A stretch of DNA of 32,165 nucleotides, from the NCBI GenBank assembly GCA_035273665.1, contig DATEOW010000171.1, positions 1 through 32,165 of the forward strand, read 5' to 3'. This stretch comes from DATEEW01 sp035273665. GTDB lineage: Bacteria > Pseudomonadota > Gammaproteobacteria > Burkholderiales > SG8-39. The notes below the pieces were generated by a model. It was not told where the DNA came from and made no database searches. It worked only from the letters and a program-made list of their open reading frames with translations. Below, piece after piece: positions 22,034 through 29,920 of the stretch. The translations under genes and the position numbers were made by a program. Numbering within the stretch: position 1 is the stretch's first letter; each line of letters starts with the position of its first letter.

Positions 22034-22561
22034 ATGCGCCTGCACCAGTTAAAGGTCGAGTATCAGTCCAGCGAAGATCGCTTGTTGCTACGTTTGGCTT
22101 CCGAAGATGGCGCGGAGGTGCTGTTCTCGGTTACCCGCCGCGTGACGCGTTTTCTGTGGCAAGTGCTGCTCGAAATGGCGCAATCGGCACCTGAAATACG
22201 TTTACAAGCGAATCCGGATGCTCGCCACGCAATGCTTGGCATGCGTCACGAAGCTGCGCTCAGCCAAGCTAACTTTAGCGAACGTTATGACGACATGACG
22301 CGCGAGCGTCCTCTCGGCGCAGAGCCTTTGCTGGTGAGCCGTCTTGAAAGAAAACGCGATGAAGCCGGCCAGCATGTCCTCGGTCTGTTTCCGGTTTCGG
22401 GGCAGGGCGTGTTCCTGACCATGGACGAGGCTTTACTACACGGAATGGTGAAGCTTTTGGAAAACGGTGCGGCCAAGGCGGATTGGGCCCTCGACCTACG
22501 CATCAGTCCATATGTCCTACCGCTGCATACCGATAGCCAGGGGCTGCCCACACTGAACTGA
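22034..22561 (+). CDS. Hypothetical protein, function unknown
   Basis: A 175-residue soluble protein with no signal peptide, membrane segment, cysteine motif or nucleotide-binding loop that I can see. It is of mixed charge with an arginine-rich middle (VSRLERKRDE) and a C-terminal half of hydrophobic strands and helices (GVFLTMDEALLHGMVKLLENG). Codon character matches the neighbours, and the ORF fills the space between queG and yheS, so it is probably real. The 128-base gap before it contains TTTACA (21961-21966) and a weak downstream TGCATA, a poor promoter candidate. Its TGA stop abuts the yheS stop of the other strand. I do not recognise a family. Confidence 0.75.
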   Translation: MRLHQLKVEYQSSEDRLLLRLASEDGAEVLFSVTRRVTRFLWQVLLEMAQSAPEIRLQANPDARHAMLGMRHEAALSQANFSERYDDMTRERPLGAEPLLVSRLERKRDEAGQHVLGLFPVSGQGVFLTMDEALLHGMVKLLENGAAKADWALDLRISPYVLPLHTDSQGLPTLN

Positions 22562-24451
22562 TCAAGGCGTCAACGCTTCGATTTGTTCATGCAGGGCAAG
22601 CCACTCGTCTTCCGCGGTCGTTAAAGCCGCGCTGGTCCGTGCCTGTTCACGTAACACGCGGCTGACGTCGTCGGGCTTGCCCTCGGCGTAAAAATTTTCC
22701 GCGCTTAAAGCTGTTTCCAGGCGCGTCTTTTCTTCTTCCAACTGTTTTATATGTGCTTCCAGCTTGCGCAGCCGTTGCTCTAGGGGCTTGCGCGCTTGGG
22801 CGCGCCGGTTGCGTACTTCTGCTTCGCTCCGTTTCTGTTCGCGTCGTTGGTCTCCTTCCACCGAGCGATTTTTGTTCGCCGTGCGCCTTTCATTCAGCCA
22901 GACACGATAGTCTTCCAAATCGCCGTCGAAATCTTGCAAGCTGCCATCGGCGACGAGCATCAACGAGTCCGTCGCCATGCGCAAAAGATGCCTGTCATGC
23001 GATACGAGGACCATCGCGCCTTCATATTCTTGCAGTGCGAGGGTAAGTGCCTCGCGCATGTCCAGATCAAGGTGATTGGTCGGCTCGTCGAGCAACAGCA
23101 GATTCGGGCGTTGCCAAATAATCAGTGCAAGCGCGAGCCGTGCTTTTTCCCCGCCGGAAAAATCTCGGATTACCGCCGTCGCGCGATCGCCGCCGAAATC
23201 GAAGCCGCCGAGGAAATTCCGTAATTCCTGTTCGCGCGTTTGCGAATCGATGCGTAGGAGATGTTGTAGGGGGCTCTCGTCGGCGCGCAGATCCTCGAGT
23301 TGGTGTTGGGCGAAATAGCCGACACTTAGATTTTTGCCTTCTCGTTTTTCGCCGGAAAGAGGGGCTAGTTTTCCGGCGAGCAATTTGACCAAGGTACTTT
23401 TGCCGGCGCCGTTACGTCCCAGCAGGCCGATGCGTGCGCCCGCAGCAATGCTCAGCTTAAGACCACTTAGCACGGGGACGCCGGCGTAACCCACTGCGCA
23501 CTGTTCCAGACGCAGGACCGGGTCGGGACTACCGAGGAATTCGCGAAAATGGACGGCGAAAGGCGAATCGACGTGGGCGGGTGCAATCCGTTCCATGCGC
23601 TCGAGCGCTTTCATTCGGCTTTGTGCCTGCTTGGCTTTTGTCGCCTTCGCGCGAAACCGTTCGACAAAACGTTCCAGCCGCGCAATTTCAATTTGTTGGC
23701 GAGCATGCAAGGCCTGTTGTTGCGCCAACTGTGTACTGCGCTGTTGCTCAAACGACGAATAGTTGCCGCTATAGAGACGCAGTTTGGTCTGTTCGAAATG
23801 CACGATGGCGTTTGCGGTCGCATCGAGGAATTCCCGATCGTGCGAGATCATCATCAGCGTGCCTTGATAACCGGCTAGCCACTGTTCGAGCCACATCACC
23901 GCATCGAGATCCAAGTGGTTGGTGGGTTCATCAAGTAGCAGTAGGTCGGAGCGACACATGAGGGCGCGCGCAAGATTGAGACGCATCCGCCATCCGCCTG
24001 AAAATTCGCTGACGCTGCGGCTTAAGTCGGCATTGGCAAAACCGAGACCATCGAGTAGCGAAGCCGCACGGGCGCGGGAGGCATAGCCCTCGATTTGCGC
24101 ATAGCGTTCATGCGCATGCGCGAGCTCAACACCATTGCCGTTTTCCTCTGCTGCCCGAATGTCGGCTTCGACGCGTCGTAGCGTTTCATCGCCGTCCAAG
24201 GTGTAGTCGAGGGCGGACTGCGAGACGGCAGGCGTCTCTTGTGCCACATGCGCGATGACCCATTGCGGCGGCAGACTCACGTCGCCCGCGTCCGTATGCA
24301 GGTCGCCGCGCAACAAAGCGAAGAAGCTCGATTTGCCGCAGCCGTTCGGTCCGACGATGCCGAGGCGCTGGCCGGCATGCAGCGTCAAATCAGCTTGATC
24401 GAGGAGGACTTTGACGCCGCGGCGCAGCGTTACCTTACGCAAAGAGATCAT
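22562..24451 (-). CDS. yheS: ABC-F family ATPase, YheS type
   Basis: A 629-residue cytosolic protein with two ABC domains and no membrane part. The first Walker A is GPNGCGKSS at residues 34-42, with signature FSGGWRMRLNLARAL and Walker B LLLLDEPTNHLDLDAV. The linker contains RFRAKATKAKQAQSRMKALERME. The second domain has GRNGAGKSTLVKLLAG, FSGGEKARLALALI and a second DEPTNHLDLD. A charged coiled coil ends the protein. Order and sequence match what I remember of E. coli YheS closely, better than Uup or EttA. ABC-F proteins bind the ribosomal E site and relieve stalls. The ATG at 24451 has no Shine-Dalgarno and lies ten bases after a TATAAT. Confidence 0.93.
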   Translation of the reverse strand: MISLRKVTLRRGVKVLLDQADLTLHAGQRLGIVGPNGCGKSSFFALLRGDLHTDAGDVSLPPQWVIAHVAQETPAVSQSALDYTLDGDETLRRVEADIRAAEENGNGVELAHAHERYAQIEGYASRARAASLLDGLGFANADLSRSVSEFSGGWRMRLNLARALMCRSDLLLLDEPTNHLDLDAVMWLEQWLAGYQGTLMMISHDREFLDATANAIVHFEQTKLRLYSGNYSSFEQQRSTQLAQQQALHARQQIEIARLERFVERFRAKATKAKQAQSRMKALERMERIAPAHVDSPFAVHFREFLGSPDPVLRLEQCAVGYAGVPVLSGLKLSIAAGARIGLLGRNGAGKSTLVKLLAGKLAPLSGEKREGKNLSVGYFAQHQLEDLRADESPLQHLLRIDSQTREQELRNFLGGFDFGGDRATAVIRDFSGGEKARLALALIIWQRPNLLLLDEPTNHLDLDMREALTLALQEYEGAMVLVSHDRHLLRMATDSLMLVADGSLQDFDGDLEDYRVWLNERRTANKNRSVEGDQRREQKRSEAEVRNRRAQARKPLEQRLRKLEAHIKQLEEEKTRLETALSAENFYAEGKPDDVSRVLREQARTSAALTTAEDEWLALHEQIEALTP

Positions 24452-24461
24452 GAGGGGCGCA

Positions 24462-24467
24462 ATTATA
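24462..24467 (-). promoter_or_regulatory. -10 box of the yheS promoter
   Basis: The minus strand reads TATAAT, ending ten bases before the yheS ATG. The predicted leader would be about four bases. The bases between (TGCGCCCCTC) cannot act as a ribosome-binding site. No -35 match is seen at standard spacing. Confidence 0.55.
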
Positions 24468-24491
24468 GGGGGTCGCTCGCGGTGCCTCTGC

Positions 24492-24497
24492 TATAAT
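24492..24497 (+). promoter_or_regulatory. Extended -10 promoter of the rhlE-like gene
   Basis: TATAAT preceded by TG and one base (TGCTATAAT), a perfect extended -10 element. Transcription would start near 24504, about 52 bases before the GTG at 24556. An AAGGGG at 24536-24541 lies fourteen bases before that GTG. The box is only 24 bases from the opposing yheS -10 box, so the two promoters overlap. Confidence 0.6.
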
Positions 24498-24555
24498 CGC
24501 GGCCTGTCTTTCGCCCGGCTTGCGCCGCGTATTCTAAGGGGACATTCGGTCAGAA

Positions 24556-26019
24556 GTGTCCCCCGATCCCGCCCCAACGCCGCCCGGCGATGCTTCGACC
24601 GATGCTCGCATTGATATTCCGGAGTTTCAACGCTTGACCACTTTTGCCGAGCTGGGGCTATTGCCCGAACTGCTCAAGGCCGTACACGAACAAGGCTACA
24701 CAGAGCCCACACCCATCCAAGCGCAGGCTATTCCGCTCGTGCTTGCGGGTCGTGACGTCATGGGCGGCGCGCAAACGGGTACCGGCAAAACAGCCGGCTT
24801 TACCCTACCGCTGTTGCAGCGGCTTGCGCCACACGCGAGTACCAGCGTTTCCCCGGCGCGTCATCCGGTGCGCGCGTTGATTCTTGCGCCCACGCGCGAA
24901 CTGGCCGCGCAGGTGCACGAGTCGGTGAAAACTTATAGTAAGTATGTTCCGCTCCGTAGCGCGTGCATCTACGGTGGCGTGCCCATGGATCCTCAGATTC
25001 AGCAATTGCGGACCGGTATTGAAATCCTGGTGGCGACCCCCGGCCGGCTCCTCGACCACGTGCAGCAGAAGACGCTAAATCTTTCGCAAGTCGAACTTGT
25101 AGTCCTTGATGAAGCCGATCGCATGCTCGATATGGGGTTCATTCCCGATGTTCGCCGCATCCTGGGTTTGCTGACCAGTCGCAAGCAGGGACTCTTGTTC
25201 TCCGCGACTTTTTCGGACGAGATCAAGAAGCTTGCCGACTCCTTCTTGAAGGATCCGGTGCTTGTCGAAGTTGCACGTCGAAATCAGACCAACGAATCGA
25301 TCTCGCATATCGTCCATCCAGTCGCACGCGAAAAGAAACGCGAGTTGTTGGTGCACTTGATCAAGTCACAAGAAATGAAACAAGTGCTCGTGTTCTGCGG
25401 CACCCGGCTGGGCACGAATCGGCTGGCCTACCAATTAAACAAGGAAGGCGTGCACGCTCAGGCGATTCATGGCGACAAGACGCAGGCGGAACGGACGCTC
25501 GCGCTAGATGAATTCAAGGCGGGCAAAGTGGGTGTGCTTGTCGCAACCGATGTCGCTGCCCGCGGCCTGGATATCGACCAACTGCCTTTCGTCGTGAATT
25601 TCGAGTTGCCGGGCACGCCGGAAGATTATGTTCATCGTATCGGCCGGACCGGACGCGCAGGCGCGACGGGCACCGCGATTTCACTGGTGTGCAGCGAAGA
25701 ACACGATCGGCTTCAGGATATCGAGAAGCTCATCAAGATCAGTATTCCCCGTCAAATCGTGCCGAATTTCGGGCCGCATGTCGCGGAAGCGCCGCAGATG
25801 ATGGACCGGCGCCACCAGGAACGCCGCCCGCGGGCGGAGGTCGATCACCTGACGCGTTCGAGCAAGCCGGCTCCCAAACATCAGGATCCCATATTCAACG
25901 CGCCATACGAACCGGGGCAGGCCGTTGGCGCGCCGTCAGCGCGAGCCGCTGAACCGCCGCGCAAACCGCAAAAACAAGTGGCGGCCTTGCTTGGCGGCTT
26001 GGTACGAAAGCCCGGCTGA
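24556..26019 (+). CDS. rhlE: DEAD-box ATP-dependent RNA helicase, RhlE-like
   Basis: A 487-residue RNA helicase. The Q motif (GYTEPTPIQAQAIP) is near residue 47, Walker A AQTGTGKT at 72-79, PTRELA, TPGRL, DEAD at 185-188, SATF, then the second RecA domain with VFCGT, ATDVAARGLD and HRIGRTGRAG. A proline- and basic-residue-rich tail of about 80 residues likely binds RNA. Such helicases act in ribosome assembly and RNA decay, often at low temperature. From GTG 24556 the protein has about 28 residues, proline-rich at first, before the family start. TTG 24634 is an alternative that would begin at the conserved TTFAELGL. The exact subfamily (RhlE rather than RhlB or SrmB) is judged from memory of the core motifs. 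Confidence 0.9.
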   Translation: MSPDPAPTPPGDASTDARIDIPEFQRLTTFAELGLLPELLKAVHEQGYTEPTPIQAQAIPLVLAGRDVMGGAQTGTGKTAGFTLPLLQRLAPHASTSVSPARHPVRALILAPTRELAAQVHESVKTYSKYVPLRSACIYGGVPMDPQIQQLRTGIEILVATPGRLLDHVQQKTLNLSQVELVVLDEADRMLDMGFIPDVRRILGLLTSRKQGLLFSATFSDEIKKLADSFLKDPVLVEVARRNQTNESISHIVHPVAREKKRELLVHLIKSQEMKQVLVFCGTRLGTNRLAYQLNKEGVHAQAIHGDKTQAERTLALDEFKAGKVGVLVATDVAARGLDIDQLPFVVNFELPGTPEDYVHRIGRTGRAGATGTAISLVCSEEHDRLQDIEKLIKISIPRQIVPNFGPHVAEAPQMMDRRHQERRPRAEVDHLTRSSKPAPKHQDPIFNAPYEPGQAVGAPSARAAEPPRKPQKQVAALLGGLVRKPG

Positions 26020-26047
26020 ATTTCTGCGTTTATACGGATAACAAAAG

Positions 26048-26599
26048 ATGAGTGCCTTCGATCGAGCCAATTCCGGACGCGACGTCCCCAATGACTTCAA
26101 TGTCATTATCGAAATCCCCATGAACGCGCCGCCGATCAAATATGAAGTCGACAAGGAAACCGGCGCAATTTTCGTCGACCGCTTCCTTTCGACTTCCATG
26201 ACTTATCCGTGCAACTACGGCTATGTGCCGCATACCTTGTCCGGTGACGGCGATCCGGTCGACGTCCTGGTGATTTGCCCGCTGCCCATCATCCCCGGTG
26301 CCGTTGTGCGTTGCCGCCCGGTAGGCATGCTGAAAATGGAAGATGAGGCCGGCATCGATACTAAAATCCTCGCGGTGCCGATCGACAAGCTCTCTGCCCT
26401 GTATTCCGGCGTGCAAGACTTACGCGATCTGCCGGAAATTCAATTGGCCCAGATTTGCCATTTCTTCGAGCACTACAAGGACCTTGAGCGAGGCAAGTGG
26501 GTGCGCGTCTTGGGCTGGGTCGGTCCGGATGAAGCGAAGAAGGAGTTGGTCGACGGCGTCGAAACCTTCAAGAATCTGAAAAAGAAGCCGGCGTTTTAG
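26048..26599 (+). CDS. ppa: Inorganic pyrophosphatase, family I
   Basis: Hydrolyses pyrophosphate to phosphate, pulling biosynthetic reactions forward; soluble and cytoplasmic. The 183 residues are the usual size. The metal-binding signature DGDPVDVLV is present, preceded by YPCNYGYVPHT and by the N-terminal IEIPMNAPPIKYEVDKETG. A late HFFEHYKDLE segment is also family-typical. It starts at ATG 26048, 28 bases after the helicase gene, and may be read from the same promoter. Its stop overlaps the stop of the convergent FemAB-like gene by four bases. Confidence 0.97.
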   Translation: MSAFDRANSGRDVPNDFNVIIEIPMNAPPIKYEVDKETGAIFVDRFLSTSMTYPCNYGYVPHTLSGDGDPVDVLVICPLPIIPGAVVRCRPVGMLKMEDEAGIDTKILAVPIDKLSALYSGVQDLRDLPEIQLAQICHFFEHYKDLERGKWVRVLGWVGPDEAKKELVDGVETFKNLKKKPAF

Positions 26600-27723
26600 G
26601 TTTTGCGCTTGAACGGCGCGCGTTCGTTCAATTCGTCGATATAACCGGCGACTCCTTTCGCTTCGCGCGCAAGAAAACGTTCGACCGCACTAGCGAACTC
26701 GGGATGACGAAGCCAATGCGCCGACCAAGTCGGTACCGGCAGGAACCCGCGCGATAATTTGTGTTCCCCTTGCGCACCGCCTTCCATCCACTCAATGCCG
26801 TTCGCGATACAGAAATCGATCGCCTGGTAATAGCAGGCTTCGAAATGCAGCGCCGGCACGTAGGTCAAAGCGCCCCAATAACGGCCATATAAACGGTGCG
26901 AGTCGTAGAGATTGAGCGCCGCCGCAATGGGCGTTCCTTCCTGTTCGGCAAGGACCATGCACAGGTTGTGCGGCATGTACGCGCCTAAAAGTTTGAAGAA
27001 ATCCGCGTTGAGGTAGGGCGTGGAATGATGGGCGTTATAGGTGTGCACGTAGCAGCGATAGAAAAAATCCCAATCGCGCTCTTTTAGATCCACGCCGCGC
27101 TTGCAAAAAAGCTTTACGCCACTGTCGCGCACCCTCCGCCGTTCCTGTTTGATTTTTTTTCGCTTCGGATGCGCCAGCGTCTGCAGGAAATCGTCGAAGC
27201 TTCGATAGCCGTCGTTCTTCCAATGAAATTGCACACCCTGTCGCAGCATGCAGCCTTGGGCTTCCCAGTCCCGCGCTTCCGCTTCGTGCGGAAAGAGAAT
27301 ATGCAAAGAAGAAAAATCCGCGGCCGCGGCGAGCGCGGCATGGGCTAAGGCCGCGCGGACGGGCGTCTCGGTCGCTAAAAGACGGGCACCTGCGATAGGC
27401 GAGAAGGGCACCGCCGCGATCAGCTTCGGGTAATACCGTAGTCCGTGGCGTTCGTAGGCCTCAGCCCAAGCCCAGTCGAAAACGAACTCACCGTAGGAAT
27501 GCCCTTTTACATAAAGAGGCAGTGCGCCGACCAGCTCTTGACCGCGCCACGCGCTCAAATATTGGGGGAGCCAACCGCAATCCGCGTCGACGCATCCCGC
27601 TTGTTCCAATGCATACAAGAAGGCGTGGCGGAGAAACGGTTGCTCGCCTGCCAGCGCGTCCCAGGCGGCTGCAGGCACCTCCGACAGACTTTGCAGAGCA
27701 CGAAGCTGCAGTGAGGTCTCCAT
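26596..27723 (-). CDS. FemAB/GNAT-like protein of the DUF482 family
   Basis: A 375-residue protein with the GNAT-type fold seen in FemAB-like proteins (Pfam FemAB_like, formerly DUF482). Characteristic stretches are an early LPLYVKGHSYGEFVFDWAW, a central PKRKKIKQERRR basic motif, and a late EWMEGGAQGEHKLSRGFLP. Members are annotated as peptidoglycan biosynthesis or recognition proteins, but I know of no settled reaction, so the substrate should be treated as unknown. The frame is open upstream through glnB, but ATG 27723 is the sensible start: it is in the intergenic region and gives the normal N-terminus. It is divergent from glnB with 82 bases between the starts. Confidence 0.85.
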   Translation of the reverse strand: METSLQLRALQSLSEVPAAAWDALAGEQPFLRHAFLYALEQAGCVDADCGWLPQYLSAWRGQELVGALPLYVKGHSYGEFVFDWAWAEAYERHGLRYYPKLIAAVPFSPIAGARLLATETPVRAALAHAALAAAADFSSLHILFPHEAEARDWEAQGCMLRQGVQFHWKNDGYRSFDDFLQTLAHPKRKKIKQERRRVRDSGVKLFCKRGVDLKERDWDFFYRCYVHTYNAHHSTPYLNADFFKLLGAYMPHNLCMVLAEQEGTPIAAALNLYDSHRLYGRYWGALTYVPALHFEACYYQAIDFCIANGIEWMEGGAQGEHKLSRGFLPVPTWSAHWLRHPEFASAVERFLAREAKGVAGYIDELNERAPFKRKT

Positions 27724-27738
27724 AGCGCACACGAACCG

Positions 27739-27744
27739 ATTATG
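27739..27744 (-). promoter_or_regulatory. -10 box candidate for the FemAB-like gene
   Basis: The minus strand reads CATAAT, one mismatch from consensus, fifteen bases before the ATG at 27723. The leader would be about nine bases and there is no Shine-Dalgarno sequence. No clear -35 hexamer is seen. Confidence 0.35.
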
Positions 27745-27750
27745 CGGGGT

Positions 27751-27779
27751 TTTGCAGGCGGAGGCGACTTGGCTATACT
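27751..27779 (+). promoter_or_regulatory. Sigma-70-type promoter of glnB
   Basis: TTTGCA (27751-27756, four of six matches to the -35 consensus) and TATACT (27774-27779, five of six to the -10) are separated by exactly 17 bases. The start of transcription would be near 27786, leaving a leader of about 20 bases that contains GGAG at 27797-27800, five bases before the ATG. Confidence 0.55.
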
Positions 27780-27805
27780 CCTGCAAACGATAGCCCGGAG
27801 CGGCC

Positions 27806-28144
27806 ATGAAGAAGATCGAAGCGGTTGTTAAGCCTTTTAAACTCGACGAAGTGCGCGAAGCGCTCGCGGAGGTGGGCGTGACCGGCTTGACCGTCACCGA
27901 AGTCAAAGGCTTCGGTCGGCAAAAAGGTCATACCGAGCTTTATCGGGGCGCCGAGTATGTCGTCGATTTTTTGCCCAAGGTCAAAATCGAGGTCGTCGTG
28001 ACCGAGGCAATGTTGGATGCCGCGATTGAGGCAATCGTGAAAGCCGCCCGTACAGGAAAAATCGGCGACGGCAAGATTTTCGTGACCTCCGTCGAGCAGG
28101 TCGTGCGTATTCGCACCGGCGAAACGGACGAAGCGGCCATTTAA
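27806..28144 (+). CDS. glnB: Nitrogen regulatory protein P-II (GlnB type)
   Basis: Trimeric signal protein that binds ATP/ADP and 2-oxoglutarate and controls glutamine synthetase adenylylation and NtrB or AmtB. The 112 residues are exact for the family. The T-loop ELYRGAEYVVDF contains Tyr51, the uridylylation site, and the C-terminal region has TGKIGDGKIFV and RIRTGE. The N-terminus MKKIEAVVKPFKLDEVREAL is typical. GlnB rather than GlnK is suggested by overall similarity to E. coli GlnB and by the absence of an amtB gene next to it. It stands alone, with its own promoter. Confidence 0.94.
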   Translation: MKKIEAVVKPFKLDEVREALAEVGVTGLTVTEVKGFGRQKGHTELYRGAEYVVDFLPKVKIEVVVTEAMLDAAIEAIVKAARTGKIGDGKIFVTSVEQVVRIRTGETDEAAI

Positions 28145-28275
28145 ACCGATCCCTGGGGAATGCGCCCCCGTGCGAGCAAGCGTCGCTGCGTGCGGAGGCA
28201 AAATAGTCCCGCGCATGGATTGTTTGCTCGCAGCCGCCACCTTGATGTCGAAGTTCAATCGAGCGTTGGCCTCGT

Positions 28276-28812
28276 TTATTTCAAGAGTACGAGGAGCGCG
28301 CCGCTCCCGCCTTGAACGGGGGGTGCTTCGCAATACGCAAGTATCTCGTCTCGTCGCGTCAACCAGGCGCGTACCTTTCCTTTCAGCACCGGCTCTCGAT
28401 TTTTCGAACCCAAACCTTTGCCGTGGACGATGCGGATGCAGCGTGCGCCCCGTTTAACGCATTCGCGTAAGAACGCGCTCAATTGAGTATGGGCTTCAAC
28501 GCGGGTCATCCCATGCAGATCGATCTCGTATTGCACCCGCCAATGGCCGCGCTTGAGCTTGCGCAACACATCTGGACCGATTCCCGGCCGCAGAAAATTC
28601 TCGTCCTCGGAAATTTCATAGTCGCCGAAATCGCCACTGAGGCTTTCGTCCAGCGTGGCATGCGCATCAAGTAGGGATTGGACGGGCGTCGGGCTTATCT
28701 GCGCTTTTGGCACATAGCGCTCGGCGGCGCGTAAGGGAATGGCATCCCCCACTTGCGCTCGAAACAGGTCGAGGTCGTCCGGCTCGGGCGATGCGGGCGG
28801 TTTCTTTTTCAC
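28276..28812 (-). CDS. Smr-domain protein (SmrA/SmrB-like)
   Basis: A 178-residue protein with a C-terminal Smr domain from about residue 90. Its two hallmarks are EIDLHGMTRVEAHTQL and IVHGKGLGS. Stand-alone Smr proteins have nuclease activity; the SmrB type cleaves mRNA at collided ribosomes. The N-terminal half is acidic and less conserved, similar to the SmrB-type arrangement. The start is GTG 28812, which overlaps the trxB stop by four bases (GTGA), so the gene is translationally coupled to trxB. It is not MutS2: there is no MutS part. The convergent gap to glnB (131 bases) holds only a GGGG/CCCC hairpin without a T run. Confidence 0.88.
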   Translation of the reverse strand: MKKKPPASPEPDDLDLFRAQVGDAIPLRAAERYVPKAQISPTPVQSLLDAHATLDESLSGDFGDYEISEDENFLRPGIGPDVLRKLKRGHWRVQYEIDLHGMTRVEAHTQLSAFLRECVKRGARCIRIVHGKGLGSKNREPVLKGKVRAWLTRRDEILAYCEAPPVQGGSGALLVLLK

Positions 28813-29762
28813 CCGCTCAGGTTGTCCAAATACTTCTCCGCGTCCAGGGCCGCCATACAGCCGCTGCCGGCACTGGTTACCGCTTGGCGATAGATATGGT
28901 CCTGCACGTCACCGGCCGCGAAAACGCCAGGCACACTGGTCGCCGTGGCGTTACCGTTGCGGCCGCCATGGGTAACGATATAGCCGCCCTCCATCTTGAG
29001 TTGCCCTTCGAACAAGCTGGTGTTCGGCGTGTGACCGATGGCGATAAAAGTGCCGTGTACAGGAATCGCTTTGGTCGAGCCGTCCTGCGTGCTTTTGATC
29101 CGTATACCCGTCACGCCGGAGCTGTCGCCGAGCACCTCATCGAGGGTGTGATTCCATTCGACCGAGACATTCGGTTTTTCAAGTAGTTTTTTCTGCAAGA
29201 TCTTTTCCGCACGGAATTTTTCCCGTCGATGGACCACCGTCACATGTTTGGCGAGGTTGGACAGATATAACGCTTCCTCGACCGCGGTATTGCCTCCGCC
29301 GATCACCGCAACGTCCTTGCCGCGATAAAAGAAGCCGTCGCAGGTCGCGCAAGCGGAAATGCCCTTGCCCATGTAAGCCTGCTCCGAAGCTAAACCGAGA
29401 TAACGCGCCGAGGCCCCGGTCGAAATAATCAAGGCGTCGCAGGTGTAAGTGCCGTTATCGCCTTCCAGGCGAATCGGTTTTTCGCTCAGGGCTGCGGTAT
29501 GGATATGGTCGTAGATCAGTTCTGTTTCGAAACGCGCGGCGTGTTTTTGAAACCGCTCCATCAATTCAGGGCCTTGCACGCCGTCGGCGTCGGCGGGCCA
29601 GTTATCGACATCCGTCGTCGTCATGAGCTGGCCTCCGGGCGCGATTCCGGTTATCAGCACGGGATGAAGGTTCGCACGTGCCGCATAGACGGCAGCGGTA
29701 TAGCCGGCGGGGCCGGAACCAAGAATGAGTAGGCGGGAATGTTTGATCGGCTTATTAGACAT
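28809..29762 (-). CDS. trxB: Thioredoxin-disulfide reductase
   Basis: NADPH- and FAD-dependent enzyme that reduces thioredoxin. Of 317 residues, the FAD motif GSGPAGYTAAVYAARA is near residue 15, the redox-active CATC is Cys138 and Cys141, the NADPH motif GGGNTAVEEALYL follows, and the C-terminal FAD motif is GVFAAGDVQD. The frame is open 11 residues further upstream to a TTG at 29795, but ATG 29762 (MSNKPIKHSRLLILG) matches the family start and is chosen. A TATAAT lies at 29803-29808 on this strand, giving a leader of about 35 bases. The smr gene follows with overlap. Confidence 0.96.
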   Translation of the reverse strand: MSNKPIKHSRLLILGSGPAGYTAAVYAARANLHPVLITGIAPGGQLMTTTDVDNWPADADGVQGPELMERFQKHAARFETELIYDHIHTAALSEKPIRLEGDNGTYTCDALIISTGASARYLGLASEQAYMGKGISACATCDGFFYRGKDVAVIGGGNTAVEEALYLSNLAKHVTVVHRREKFRAEKILQKKLLEKPNVSVEWNHTLDEVLGDSSGVTGIRIKSTQDGSTKAIPVHGTFIAIGHTPNTSLFEGQLKMEGGYIVTHGGRNGNATATSVPGVFAAGDVQDHIYRQAVTSAGSGCMAALDAEKYLDNLSG

Positions 29763-29802
29763 TGAAGACTCAAAGAAATTGGCGGTACATTGCAAAGGGG
29801 AA

Positions 29803-29808
29803 ATTATA
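29803..29808 (-). promoter_or_regulatory. -10 box of the trxB-smr promoter
   Basis: The minus strand reads TATAAT, a perfect -10 hexamer, 40 bases before the trxB ATG at 29762. No clear -35 hexamer is seen at 17 bases. It lies in the divergent gap between trxB and the Crp-family gene, where regulation by that protein would be possible, although I find no clear TGTGA-N6-TCACA site. Confidence 0.5.
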
Positions 29809-29905
29809 GCGGGCGGCTGCGTAGGCTCCTAAAATGGGCTTTCGCGGGACTTCGCGCTATTCATAGGCAATCTGCTACTATTCATTGCATTAGCTGCAGA
29901 ATTTC

Positions 29906-29911
29906 AGGAGG
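29906..29911 (+). promoter_or_regulatory. Strong Shine-Dalgarno of the Crp-family gene
   Basis: AGGAGG, a full-length match to the anti-Shine-Dalgarno, followed by three more G. It is three bases from ATG 29915 and nine bases from ATG 29921, both in frame. The spacing favours the second ATG. This is the strongest ribosome-binding site seen in the window and contrasts with the near-leaderless genes. Confidence 0.7.
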
Positions 29912-29920
29912 GGGATGACT

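Noticed and set aside
27724..27906. Extension of the FemAB-like gene by 61 residues
   Set aside because: It overlaps the glnB start and promoter. The extension is low-complexity Ser/Thr-rich, typical of a shadow frame.
28155..28168. GGGG/CCCC hairpin after glnB as a terminator
   Set aside because: Four-base stem and no T run on either strand.
29763..29795. TTG start for trxB, 11 residues upstream
   Set aside because: The extra residues (QCTANFFESS) are not family-like; ATG 29762 gives the normal N-terminus.
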